Source: Limimaricola cinnabarinus LL-001
Lineage (GTDB): Bacteria > Pseudomonadota > Alphaproteobacteria > Rhodobacterales > Rhodobacteraceae
NCBI RefSeq assembly: GCF_000466965.1
Contig: NZ_BATB01000018.1
Span: 1 to 51,686, forward strand
Length of the DNA: 51,686 nt
Direction: 5' to 3'
Both the position numbers and the translations under genes were made by a program. A model generated the notes under the pieces. That model was not told the DNA's origin. It ran no database searches and saw nothing but the letters and a program-made list of their open reading frames with translations. This document shows positions 8,601-19,598 of this stretch, piece by piece; the first letter of the stretch is position 1; each line of letters begins with the position of its first letter.

Positions 8601-8675
8601 ATGCGCAAGTTCGTCAAGTACTTCGCTCTCTACAAGCTGGGCCGCAAGCTTCTGGGCGGTCGTCGCCGGGGTTGA
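8601..8675 (+). CDS. 24-residue basic small protein
   Basis: A mini-gene with a convincing ribosome binding site (GGGAAGGAC, then six bases, then ATG at 8601) and a TGA at 8673. The peptide begins MRKFVKYFALYKLGRKLLGG and ends with three arginines and a glycine: about a third Lys/Arg, with aromatic and leucine residues spaced like an amphipathic helix. It stands between divergent kpsT and a DNA-repair gene. I do not recognise a family. It could be a membrane-associating small protein or a leader peptide for the next gene. Confidence 0.5.
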   Translation: MRKFVKYFALYKLGRKLLGGRRRG

Positions 8676-8719
8676 TCCCGGTTGCCGCGTCGAACCCGGA
8701 GCAGCAGGGGTCGCCGGTG

Positions 8720-9307
8720 ATGGAAGAGCTTCGCGCCGACCTGTCCGCCTGCCGCCTCTGCGCCGACCGTTTCGCCGCCACCGCGACGCGGCATAGCCCG
8801 CGTCCGGTGGTCTGGTTCCGCCCCGGAGCCCGCTTGCTGATCGCGAGTCAGGCGCCGGGCCTGCGCGTGCACGAGGCGGGCACGCCGTTTTGGGATCGCT
8901 CCGGCACTAGGCTGCGCGATTGGCTCGGCCTCGACGAAAAAACGTTCTACGACCGGTCTCGGGTTGCCATCGTACCGATGGCCTTCTGCTTTCCCGGCTA
9001 CGACGCCAAAGGCTCCGACCTGCCGCCGCCCCCCGTCTGCGCGCGGGTCTGGCGCGACCGTGTGCTGTCGCAGCTGAGCGACATCCGTCTCACGGTGCTG
9101 ATTGGCGGGGCGGCGATGAACTGGCATCTGGGGCGCGGTCCCGGCGTTACCGAACGGGTGCGTGCTTGGCGGGACCATGCGCCCGACGTGTTTCCCTTGC
9201 CTCACCCCTCGTGGCGCAATACCGCATGGCTCAAACGCAACCCGTGGTTCGGCGAGGAGGTGCTTCCCGCCCTGAAGGCCCGCGTGCGCGAGGTGATGGA
9301 GGACTAG
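8720..9307 (+). CDS. Uracil-DNA glycosylase family protein
   Basis: A 195-residue protein of the UDG superfamily, which removes uracil or related bases from DNA. Visible are the opening CRLCADRF, LLIASQAPGLRVHEAGTPFWDRSG in the position of the catalytic loop, the LIGGAAMNWHLG strand and PHPSWRN, which matches the second active-site loop (usually HPSxxN). The N-terminal pair of cysteines recalls iron-sulphur UDGs, but four ligands are not evident. Start ATG 8720 is chosen (GTG 8717 adds one residue). It is followed three bases later by sseB on the same strand. The substrate preference cannot be read from the sequence. Confidence 0.85.
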   Translation: MEELRADLSACRLCADRFAATATRHSPRPVVWFRPGARLLIASQAPGLRVHEAGTPFWDRSGTRLRDWLGLDEKTFYDRSRVAIVPMAFCFPGYDAKGSDLPPPPVCARVWRDRVLSQLSDIRLTVLIGGAAMNWHLGRGPGVTERVRAWRDHAPDVFPLPHPSWRNTAWLKRNPWFGEEVLPALKARVREVMED

Positions 9308-9310
9308 CCC

Positions 9311-10276
9311 ATGGAAACCGGTCTCGACGTGGCCTCGGCGGCCATGGACGCTGCCCCCGATGACGACGCGGCGCGGCTGCGCTATTACGGGCGCCTCGCG
9401 GATGCCGAGTTGTACCTGCTGCTCGCCGATGAGGCCGATGACGAGAACGTCACCCCCGAGACCATCGAAGAGGCGGGCCAGAGCTACGCCGTGGCCTTCG
9501 ACCGCGAAGAGCGGCTGTCGGAATATGCCGGTGCCGCCGCTTTCCACGCCGCCGTGCCGGGCCGGGCGCTGGCGCAAATCCTCGGCGCGCAGGGCCTGGG
9601 CCTCGCGCTCAACCCGCGCATCGCGCCTTCGGCGCGGCTGCTGCCGCCCGAGGCGCTGACCTGGCTGGCCGAAACGCTGACCCATGCGCCGCAGGAGGCC
9701 GCCGACCGCCCCGTCGCGGTAAACCCGCCCAAGGACTTCCCCGAGAAGCTGCTTGCCGCCCTCGACGAAAAGCTGGCCTCCGCGCGCGGTCTTGCCCGCG
9801 AGGCATGGCTGGTTCGGGTCGAATACGCCGATGGGCGCGAGGCGCCGCTTCTGGCCTTTCTCGACCCCGCCCCGGTGGCCGAGCGCGGTCTGGCTGTCGC
9901 GGTGGGCGAGGCGCTGACCTTTTCGGGGTTGGAAGAGGGCGCGCTCGACGTGACCTTCCTCGCCTCGGACAGCGAGACCGCGCGCCGCATCGCCCGCATC
10001 GGCCTGCGCCTCAAACTGCCGCAGCCGCATGTGCGCCCGGCCCCAAGGCCCCCGGCATGGACCCCGGCAAACCGCCGCGTCTGCACTGACGGCCACTTCA
10101 CTCCCGAAATACACGAAACGACCGGCGCGCCACGCGGGCCCGGTCTCAATACCCGCGCGCCCGGTCCACGAGATGCAAAAGTGGCTCGCCCGCCTCCGAC
10201 CGCTGAATGTTCTCGGCGATCACCCGCGCCGCCGTGGCGGGCCGCGTGGCCGAGGCGACATGCGGCGTCACGGTGA
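9311..10276 (+). CDS. SseB-family protein, C-terminus apparently frameshifted
   Basis: Starts three bases after the UDG-family gene, probably co-transcribed. The N-terminal 120 residues (YYGRLADAELYLLLADEA, then FDREERLSEYAGAAAFHAAVPGRALAQIL) match the SseB N-terminal domain; the function of non-secreted bacterial SseB proteins is unknown. The natural end appears to be in another frame: APGPKAPGMDPGKPPRLH followed by TGA at 10087-10089, an ending I recognise from rhodobacteral homologues. As sequenced, the frame is lost near 10030-10050 and runs on about 60 junk residues to 10276, overlapping the convergent dehydrogenase by about 130 bp. One missing base in the C-rich run is the simplest explanation; the expected gene is 9311-10089. 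Confidence 0.8.
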   Translation: METGLDVASAAMDAAPDDDAARLRYYGRLADAELYLLLADEADDENVTPETIEEAGQSYAVAFDREERLSEYAGAAAFHAAVPGRALAQILGAQGLGLALNPRIAPSARLLPPEALTWLAETLTHAPQEAADRPVAVNPPKDFPEKLLAALDEKLASARGLAREAWLVRVEYADGREAPLLAFLDPAPVAERGLAVAVGEALTFSGLEEGALDVTFLASDSETARRIARIGLRLKLPQPHVRPAPRPPAWTPANRRVCTDGHFTPEIHETTGAPRGPGLNTRAPGPRDAKVARPPPTAECSRRSPAPPWRAAWPRRHAASR

Positions 10277-11072
10277 CGCGCGCATGGGCCCAATAGGGGT
10301 GATCGCGGGGCAGCGGCTCGGTCCGGAACACGTCGAGCGTGGCATGACCGATCCGGCCCGCATCGAGCGCCGAGAGTAGCGCGTCATCATCGATCAGCGC
10401 CCCGCGACCCGGATTGATGAGCGCCGCCCCCCGGGCGGGCAGGGCGAGACGGTCGGCGTCGAGCAGGTTCTCGGTCCGTGGCGTCAGCGGCAGCAGTGCC
10501 ACGACGATCTGTGCCCCGCGCAGCGCCTTGGCCAGCCCCTCCTCTCCCGAGAGGCAGCGGATGCCGTTGATCGCCTTGGCCGTTCGGCTCCACCCGGTCA
10601 CCGGGAACCCCAGACCCGCCAGCGCCTCTGCACAGGCCCGTCCCAGCGCGCCGAGGCCGAGCAGGGTGACGGGCCGGTCGGCGGCGAGCGGCGGCGGCGC
10701 GGGGTGCCAGCGCCGCGCCGGGTTCGTCACATGCGCGTCCAGCCCGAGGTGATGGCGCAGCACGTGACCGGTCACGTATTCGACCATGCCACGCTCCAGC
10801 CCGGCATCGACCATCCGCGTCAGCGGCTGGGTCAGCGTCGCGTTGCCGACGATACGTTCCACCCCGGCCCAGAGGCTGAGCACGGCGCGCGTGCGGGTAT
10901 AGGGGCCGAAGTCGCGCAGTGTGTCGTTCGGCGCATAGATGATGTAATCGACGGTCCCCGGGGCGGCCTCGCGCACCAGATCCGCCGCGATCCCCGCCTC
11001 GGACAGGGCGGCGGGCAGCACCTCGCGGTAATCGGCCCAATCCTTCTCGGGCGCGGAGAACAGGATCTTCAT
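10146..11072 (-). CDS. D-2-hydroxyacid dehydrogenase, glyoxylate/hydroxypyruvate reductase A-like
   Basis: A 308-residue NAD(P)H-dependent reductase of 2-keto acids. It has the Rossmann motif LLGLGALGRACAEALAGLGFPVTGWSR, followed by VALLPLTPRTENLLDADRL, LINPGRGALIDDDALLSALD and LDVFRTEPLPRDHPYWAHARVTVTPHVAS, which supply the catalytic Arg (in NPGRG), Glu (FRTEPL) and His (TPHVAS). The N-terminus MKILFSAPEKDWADYREVLP is typical of the GhrA group. ATG 11072 lies two bases after the rodA stop, with GAGGTGAG from the rodA end as ribosome binding site, so it is the last gene of the cell-shape operon although its function looks unrelated. Confidence 0.88.
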   Translation of the reverse strand: MKILFSAPEKDWADYREVLPAALSEAGIAADLVREAAPGTVDYIIYAPNDTLRDFGPYTRTRAVLSLWAGVERIVGNATLTQPLTRMVDAGLERGMVEYVTGHVLRHHLGLDAHVTNPARRWHPAPPPLAADRPVTLLGLGALGRACAEALAGLGFPVTGWSRTAKAINGIRCLSGEEGLAKALRGAQIVVALLPLTPRTENLLDADRLALPARGAALINPGRGALIDDDALLSALDAGRIGHATLDVFRTEPLPRDHPYWAHARVTVTPHVASATRPATAARVIAENIQRSEAGEPLLHLVDRARGY

Positions 11073-11073
11073 C

Positions 11074-12213
11074 TCACCTCGGCTTGTGAACATGCGCGCT
11101 CTGCACCAGCCCGAAGGCCAGCAGCAGCACCAGCATCGCCGAGCCGCCATAGCTCACCAATGGCAGCGGCACGCCGACCACGGGGGCGAGGCCCATCACC
11201 ATCGACATGTTCACCGCAAAGAACAGGAAGAAGGTCATGGTGATGCCGAGCGTGACCAGAGAGGCGAAGCGGTCGCGGTTGTTCACTGCCGAAACCACGC
11301 AGAAAAAGATGATCAGCGCATAGAGAGCCAGCAGCGTCGAGGCCCCGACGAAGCCGAACTCTTCGGCCAGCGTCGTGAAGATGAAGTCGGTGTGCTTCTC
11401 GGGAAGGAAGTTGAGCCGCGATTGCGTGCCTTGCATGAAGCCGCGCCCGGTCCAGCCGCCTGATCCCAAAGCGATCTTGGCCTGTGTGATGTGGTAGCCC
11501 GCGCCAAGCGGGTCGTTCGACGGATCGAGAAAGGTGTCGATGCGGCGGTACTGGTAATCCTTGAGTAACTGCCAAGTTGTTCCACGTGACACGAAGACCG
11601 CATAGATCGCACCCACCCCGGCGGCGATCACGGTCGCGAAATAGGCCCAATGCACCCCGGCGGCGAACATCACCGTGGCACCCCCGATCAGCAAGAGCAG
11701 CGCCGTGCCGAGATCGGGCTGCGACAGCGTCAGCAGCGTCGGGATCGAGATGAACACCACCGGCAGCAGCACCCAGAAGATATGCGACACGCGTCTCAGC
11801 GGCAGCCAGTCGTAATAGGCCGCCAAAAGCATCACGAGGCTGACCTTCATCAGCTCCGAAGGCTGCAGGCGGATCGGCCCGAGGTCGATCCAGCGTTGCG
11901 CGCCCATGCCGACTTCGCCGAACATGTCGACCGCGACCAGCAGCGCCAGCGAGACGCCATAGGCCAGAAGCGCCATGTTGCGCCAGAACCAGATCGGCAC
12001 CATGGCGACGACGATCATCGCCACCATGCCGACGCCGAAGCGCTTCATCTGCGGCTCCATCCACGGCGTGGCCGAACCGCCCGCCACCGAGTAGAGCATC
12101 AGAAAGCCGAAGCCCGAGACGGCGGCGAGCAAAAGCACCACCGGCCAGTTGAGGTAGAGCAGCTTGCGAAAGCCGCTGGGGACGAACTTCGCGTTCGCTT
12201 CGAGGTAGCTCAT
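11074..12213 (-). CDS. rodA: RodA, SEDS peptidoglycan glycosyltransferase of the elongasome
   Basis: A 379-residue multispanning membrane protein that polymerises lipid II into glycan strands with PBP2 during lateral growth. Hallmarks are QPSELMKVS, SQPDLGTALLL, the periplasmic loop with DPSNDPLGAGYHITQAKIALGSGG, FLPEKHTDFIFTTLAEEFGF and the C-terminal PLPLVSYGGSAML. About ten hydrophobic segments are visible. It begins one base after the mrdA stop and ends one base before the dehydrogenase start, so the genes are tightly coupled. Intact. Confidence 0.96.
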   Translation of the reverse strand: MSYLEANAKFVPSGFRKLLYLNWPVVLLLAAVSGFGFLMLYSVAGGSATPWMEPQMKRFGVGMVAMIVVAMVPIWFWRNMALLAYGVSLALLVAVDMFGEVGMGAQRWIDLGPIRLQPSELMKVSLVMLLAAYYDWLPLRRVSHIFWVLLPVVFISIPTLLTLSQPDLGTALLLLIGGATVMFAAGVHWAYFATVIAAGVGAIYAVFVSRGTTWQLLKDYQYRRIDTFLDPSNDPLGAGYHITQAKIALGSGGWTGRGFMQGTQSRLNFLPEKHTDFIFTTLAEEFGFVGASTLLALYALIIFFCVVSAVNNRDRFASLVTLGITMTFFLFFAVNMSMVMGLAPVVGVPLPLVSYGGSAMLVLLLAFGLVQSAHVHKPR

Positions 12214-12214
12214 C

Positions 12215-14154
12215 TCAGGCCCTGTCGGAGGAGGTCATGCCGCGCGCGACATGGTTCTCGATCCGCTTTTGCTGCTCGGCGATCGTGTCGCGCAGGTTCG
12301 ACGGATACGCCTCGAGCGGCGGCGCCCCGTCATAGAGCGCCTGCAGCGTCACGTCGCGTGCGATCGGGGCCGCGACCGAGGAGCCGCCGCCGCCATGTTC
12401 GACCACCACCGACACCGCGAAGCGCGGGTTCTCATAGGGGGCGAAGTTGACCCAGAGCGCATGGTCGCGCCGTTCCCATGGGAGGTCGGCGTTCGAGGTG
12501 ACGCCGCGCGCGCGCTCGTCGGCGGTGATGCGGCGCACCTGACTGGTGCCGGACTTGCCCGCCATCTGCATGCCCTCGGCCACGATCCGCGCGCCGTAAC
12601 CGGTGCCGCGCGCGGCGTTCGACACGTCGTTCATCGCCGCGCGTACCCGGCGCAGGTAGTTCTCGTTGAGGCCCATGGGCTCGCCCGCACCGGAGGGCTG
12701 GACCACGCCGCCGATCGAATGCACGAGGCGCGGCCTCACGTCGCGTCCGGTGGCGAGCCGCGCCGACATCACCGCGAGTTGCAGCGGCGTCGCCAGCACG
12801 TAGCCCTGGCCGATCGAGGCGTTGACCGTGTCGCCGATGCGCCAGGCCTCGCCATAGCGGTCGCGCTTCCACTTGGTGTCGGGGGCCACGCCCTCGCTTA
12901 CCGCCGACATCGGCACGTCGAGCGGCACGCCGACCCCGAGGCGGCGCGCCATCTCGGCGATGCGGTCGATGCCGATCTTCTGGCTGATCTCGTAGTAATA
13001 GACGTCGCAGCTCTCCTGCAGGGAGCGGTGCATGTTGACGTTGCCATGGCCGCCGCGCTTCCAGCAGTGGAAGCGCGAGCCGCCGACCTCGGTAAAGCCG
13101 GGGCAGTATTCGGTGTCTTCGGGCCCGACGAGCCCCGATTCCAGCGCCGCCATCGCCACCACCATCTTGAAGGTGGAGCCGGGCGGATAGGCGCCCTGCA
13201 CGGTCTTGGCCGAGAGCGGGCGATATTTGTTCTCGTTGAGCCCGCGCCAGTCCGGCCCCGAGATGCCGCGCACGAAGAGGTTCGGATCGAAGGTCGGCGC
13301 CGAGGCCACGGCGCGCAGATCGCCGGTCTCGAGATCGATCACCACGACGGAGGCGCTTTCGCCTTCGAGACGGGCCTCGGTGTAGCTTTGCAGCTTGCTG
13401 TCGAGGGTGAGCTGCATGTCGGCGCCCGACTTGCCTTCCTCGCGGTCGAGCTCGCGCATCACCCGGCCGGTGGCGTTGACCTCAATCCGCTTGGTGCCGG
13501 CCGAGCCACGCAGCTCCTCCTCGAACTTGGCCTCGACCCCGGTTTTGCCGATCTGGAAGCGCGGGATCTGCATCAGCGGATCGGGGTCCTCCATCTTCGA
13601 GAGGTCGTAATCCGAGACCGGGCCGACATAGCCCACCACATGCGCCGTGTCCGAGCCGCGCGGATAATGCCGCGACAGGCCGACCTCGGCGGTGATGCCC
13701 GGCAGGGCGGGGGTATTGACCGTGACCTTGGCCACGTCGTCCCACGGCACACGCTCGGCCACGGTGACGGGGACGAAGCCGGGGCGGCGCTTCATCTCGG
13801 TCTTGGCGCTTTCGACCGCGCCCTCGGGCAGCGAGATCAGCCGCGCCAGCCGGTCAAGCGTGTCGTCCACGTCGCCCGCATCCTCGCGCGTGATGACGAT
13901 GCGGTAGTTCTGTTCGTTCACCGCGAGCGGCACGCCGTTGCGGTCGAAAATCAGCCGCGCGAGGGGGGGATCAGCCGCATGTTGATGCGGTTCTCTTCGG
14001 CAAGCGTGCGGTAGATCTCGCCTTCTTCGACCTGCATGGAGCGCATCCGCCAGCCCAGCACGCCGACCATGGCCAGCTGCGAGGCGCCGATGACGAGGCT
14101 GCGCCGTCCGATGCGGCGGGCGCTTTCGGCGGTTTCCTTGGGCGGGCGTTTCAT
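12215..14154 (-). pseudogene. mrdA: mrdA, penicillin-binding protein 2, reading frame broken once near residue 68
   Basis: Class B PBP, the transpeptidase of the elongasome, anchored in the inner membrane. It starts at ATG 14154 (overlapping the mreD stop as ATGA) with MKRPPKETAESARR and a membrane helix. The first frame reads ENRINMRLIPPSRG and then stops at 13951; the next frame continues immediately with LIFDRNGVPLAVNEQNYR. Joined, they give the conserved PBP motif RGLIFDRNG, so one base, most simply a C in GGC(C)TG, is missing near 13954. The rest is intact: active site STFK in GAYPPGSTFKMV, SCDVY in place of SxN, and KSGTSQ. Because the gene is normally essential and otherwise perfect, a consensus error is more likely than real inactivation. 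Confidence 0.88.
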
Positions 14155-14684
14155 GCCGAGATCCTCCGGCGGCTGTCGGTCGGGTTGCGCGCGACGCCCA
14201 GAAGCCAGCGCGCGGCGAAAGCGACGATCGGATAGGCCAGCGCGGTCGCGAGAGCCTGGCTCGCCACCAGCGCGGCGGGCGGGGTCGGGATCACGGCGAT
14301 CAGCATCACCGCCTGCGCGGCCGCGAGGATGCCCGCCACCGCGAGACTCGCCGCGAGCCATTCGGTGGGAAAGCCGCCGGCGCGCAGCCGCAGGTGCCTG
14401 CGGCGCAGCATCTCGGTGGCGAACACGGTCAGAGCCGCGACCAGCCCCGGCGGACGCTGGAACAGGAAATCAGCCAGAAGCACGATCCCCGCGACCAGCC
14501 AGACCGGCAGCAGGCGCGGCCGCCGCAGCGTCCATAACAGCAGCACCGCCAGCAGCAGGTCCGGCCCCGCCCAACGCGGCGGCAGCGTGTCGAGCGGCAG
14601 TAGCCGGGCGATGATGAGCACGAGCGCCAGGGCCGCGACGCCCAGTCGGCCCAGCCAGAGCCTCGTGGGGCGCGGGTTAGCCAT
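14151..14684 (-). CDS. mreD: MreD, rod-shape-determining inner-membrane protein
   Basis: A 177-residue protein with five or six hydrophobic helices and little else, the normal MreD profile. It links MreC to the peptidoglycan synthases. It overlaps mreC by 8 bp and the following mrdA by 4 bp (ATGA). Identification rests mainly on its place between mreC and mrdA plus topology, since MreD sequences diverge widely. Confidence 0.9.
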   Translation of the reverse strand: MANPRPTRLWLGRLGVAALALVLIIARLLPLDTLPPRWAGPDLLLAVLLLWTLRRPRLLPVWLVAGIVLLADFLFQRPPGLVAALTVFATEMLRRRHLRLRAGGFPTEWLAASLAVAGILAAAQAVMLIAVIPTPPAALVASQALATALAYPIVAFAARWLLGVARNPTDSRRRISA

Positions 14685-15630
14685 CGGGGGTCTCCGCGCC
14701 GGCCTCGGGGCCGTCCTGCACCTGCCCGAGGCTTTCGGGGGCAGGGGCGGGCGGACCGAAGACCTCCCGTGGCTCGGGCACGATCAGGCGGCCGGTCTCG
14801 TCGAGCGTCTCGGCCTGATGGCTGCGCAGCACCCGCAGGAATTCGAGCCTTTCGTAATCGGCGGCAAGCCGGATGCGCAGACGCCCGTCGGCCCCCATCG
14901 TCACCTGACCCACCAGCAGGTCGGCGGGGAACATGCCGCCATCGCCCGACGACACGACCCGGTCGCCGGGGCGCACAAGGTCGGGGTTTTCGAGGAAATC
15001 GATCGGCGGATAGACCGTGTTGTCGCCCGCGAGGATCGCGCGCTGTCCCGAGGGCTGGATCGTCACCGGGATGCGCGACGAGGTGTCGGTGAGCAGCAAG
15101 ACCCGGCTGGTGGCGCGGCCCACGCCCGAGATCCGGCCCACGAGGCCGATCCCGTCCATCGCGGGCCAGCCGTCGAGCACGCCGTCGCGCGCGCCGACAT
15201 TGAGCAGCACCGATTGCCGGAACGGCGAGCCGCTATCGGCCATCACCACGCCGGTGATGTAGGTCAGCCGCGGGTCGAGCCGCACATTGTTGAGATCGAG
15301 AAGCTTGGCGTTCTCCTGCTCGAGCTGCAGCGCCGCCTCGCGCCACGCGCGCATCTGCTGAAGCTCGCGCCGGAGCTGCTGGTTCTGCTCGTGCAGATGC
15401 GCGTAGCTCTGGAAATTGGAGGCCATGGTGAAAAGGCCGGTGACCGGGGCCAGCGCCCAGTCGAAGGAGGGCAGCACCCGGTCGATCACCTCGGCGCGCA
15501 TCCGCTCGACGCGGGGGCTGTCGATGCGCCACACCGCGAACAGCGCGATCAGCGCAAGCATCAGCAGCCCGACCAGCAACCTGCGGATCGGGCGGGCAAA
15601 ATCCTCGCCGCTGTGTCGTGGTCTCGCCAA
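14677..15630 (-). CDS. mreC: MreC, periplasmic scaffold of the elongasome
   Basis: A 317-residue bitopic protein: a short basic cytoplasmic tail, one transmembrane helix (LLVGLLMLALIALFAVW, about residues 18-35), a coiled coil (HLHEQNQQLRRELQQMRAWREAALQLEQENAKLLDL, about 95-130) and the beta-barrel domain with GVVMADSGSPFRQSVLLNVGARDGVLDG and GLVGRISGVGRATSRVLLLTD. The coiled coil mediates dimerisation and the barrel contacts PBP2. A Pro/Glu-rich tail ends the protein. Operon member between mreB and mreD. Confidence 0.94.
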   Translation of the reverse strand: MARPRHSGEDFARPIRRLLVGLLMLALIALFAVWRIDSPRVERMRAEVIDRVLPSFDWALAPVTGLFTMASNFQSYAHLHEQNQQLRRELQQMRAWREAALQLEQENAKLLDLNNVRLDPRLTYITGVVMADSGSPFRQSVLLNVGARDGVLDGWPAMDGIGLVGRISGVGRATSRVLLLTDTSSRIPVTIQPSGQRAILAGDNTVYPPIDFLENPDLVRPGDRVVSSGDGGMFPADLLVGQVTMGADGRLRIRLAADYERLEFLRVLRSHQAETLDETGRLIVPEPREVFGPPAPAPESLGQVQDGPEAGAETPDG

Positions 15631-15704
15631 GGAGCGCGCACCCCCTCGTGATTTGGCATGTCGCCCCCGCGGATGGGGCAGGACGCCCCTCGGGGGCGCC
15701 GCGA

Positions 15705-18514
<2,810 letters not shown>

Positions 18515-18561
18515 CTCTCAAATCCTCTCGGGTCCGGGTGCTTGCTCCGGCGCGATTGTCC

Positions 18562-18597
18562 CCTCTGAGCGGTCGCGCCGAATGGCACGCTCAGAGG
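18562..18597 (-). terminator. leuA attenuator hairpin
   Basis: A perfect 10-bp inverted repeat (CCTCTGAGCG at 18588-18597 on the transcript strand, CGCTCAGAGG at 18562-18571) with a 16-nt loop, between the leader peptide and leuA. Its ascending arm contains the leader stop codon TGA. When ribosomes clear the Leu codons the hairpin can form; stalled ribosomes would favour an alternative fold. There is no long U-run after it, so it may be weakly Rho-independent or act on leuA translation. Confidence 0.65.
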
Positions 18598-18668
18598 CGA
18601 GTAAGGAGAAGAAGGGTCCGGAGCGCGGGCAGGGCCGCGGGGGACGAGAGAGTGACGTTACAGCTCAT
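18591..18668 (-). CDS. Leucine-rich leader peptide of leuA
   Basis: A 25-codon frame from ATG 18668 to TGA 18591, too small for usual gene calling. Eight of 25 residues are leucine and it ends RTLLLLTRL: four consecutive Leu codons placed 7-18 bases before the stop, immediately ahead of the attenuator stem. This is the classical design of a leucine-sensing leader such as enteric leuL. I see no ribosome binding site upstream; instead the predicted -10 element lies 7 bases before the ATG, so the mRNA probably begins at the start codon. Confidence 0.75.
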   Translation of the reverse strand: MSCNVTLSSPAALPALRTLLLLTRL

Positions 18669-18675
18669 GGGCGGG

Positions 18676-18703
18676 ACTATATCGCCCGATTTGCCAATGA
18701 AAA
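18676..18703 (-). promoter_or_regulatory. Putative sigma-70-type promoter of leader-leuA
   Basis: Read on the minus strand, TTTTCA (18703-18698), a 16-bp spacer, and TATAGT (18681-18676). Transcription should start about 7 bases further, at or next to the A of the leader ATG at 18668, giving a leaderless transcript. It sits directly behind the upstream gene's stop codon. Confidence 0.5.
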
Positions 18704-18706
18704 CCC

Positions 18707-19507
18707 CTAAGCGGTCAGAAGCCCCAACTCGGCGTCCGAGGCGATGCGCTCGTACTTGTCGGCGGGCGGCATCGGTCGGTCGCGCCAATGCGGCTCGAAG
18801 GCGAAGCTCGACCTCTGCCGCCCCTCGGGCAGCGCCCCATTGCCCGCGCCGACGGCGTAATCGTAGTAGAGCTTCACGATCTGGTCGGGCGTGACCTGCT
18901 GCGCCGCCTCGTGACCCAAGCAGGCCGCACGCCAGCGGGCCACGCGGGCGAATTCGGGCGTGTCGGGAAGCGTGAAGCCCTCGTAATGCTCCAGAAACCA
19001 GAACCGCATCAGCAGTGGCGTATAGACAATCTCTGGCAAGCCGAACCGGTCAAAGAGCCACATGCCATCCGGGTTGTGCCTCTCCAGCATCCCGTTCAGC
19101 CAGCGGTAATGCCCGAGCAGCGCCTCGCGCTTCTCGTCGGTCTTCGCGGAGTCGGTGTTTATCACGTAGAGATAACCCGCCATGCCGAACGGCCCCTCGC
19201 GGGTAATGAAGAGCCGCTCGATCCCGCGTTCGAACGGGTCGGCGCTGGCGATGCGCGGCTCGGCCCAGCGCTCCTCGACATAGCGCAGGATCACGAGGCT
19301 CTCCTTGAGAATGCCACCGGTTTCGGTCTCAAGCAGCGGCAGCGCCGTGGTGCCGCCGGTCTTCTCCAGAAGCCAATCTGGGCGTGGCTCGGTGATGTCG
19401 ATCACCCGGAACTCGACCGCGCCCGTCAGCCCTTTGAGCGCGAGCAGGATCTCGACCCGCTGCGAAAACGGGCAGACGGGGATGTGATAGATGATCGCAC
19501 GGGCCAT
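18707..19507 (-). CDS. Glutathione S-transferase-family protein
   Basis: A 266-residue protein with a thioredoxin-fold N-terminus (IIYHIPVCPFSQRVEILLALKG, cysteine at the usual redox position), the ALPLLETETGGILKESLVILRYVEERW glutathione-site strand-helix, and a helical C-terminal domain from about residue 90. ATG 19507 follows AAGGAGG by six bases. It reads toward leuA but has its own transcription unit, since a promoter for the leader lies just after its stop. The substrate is unknown. It is longer than the ~220-residue norm because of a C-terminal extension after GALPEGRQRSSFAFEP. Confidence 0.85.
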   Translation of the reverse strand: MARAIIYHIPVCPFSQRVEILLALKGLTGAVEFRVIDITEPRPDWLLEKTGGTTALPLLETETGGILKESLVILRYVEERWAEPRIASADPFERGIERLFITREGPFGMAGYLYVINTDSAKTDEKREALLGHYRWLNGMLERHNPDGMWLFDRFGLPEIVYTPLLMRFWFLEHYEGFTLPDTPEFARVARWRAACLGHEAAQQVTPDQIVKLYYDYAVGAGNGALPEGRQRSSFAFEPHWRDRPMPPADKYERIASDAELGLLTA

Positions 19508-19598
19508 GGCGTTCCTCCTTCGCGCGGAACGATCATGCCACGCCGCGCCGCACCCGTCACGGATTGACCACGGCGCGGCGTCGCCTAGGTCGCGGCGC

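Noticed and set aside
5990-10114. Long open frames on the opposite strand of the capsule and sseB genes
   Set aside because: Typical GC-rich shadow frames with Arg/Gly/Pro/His-rich composition and no family resemblance.
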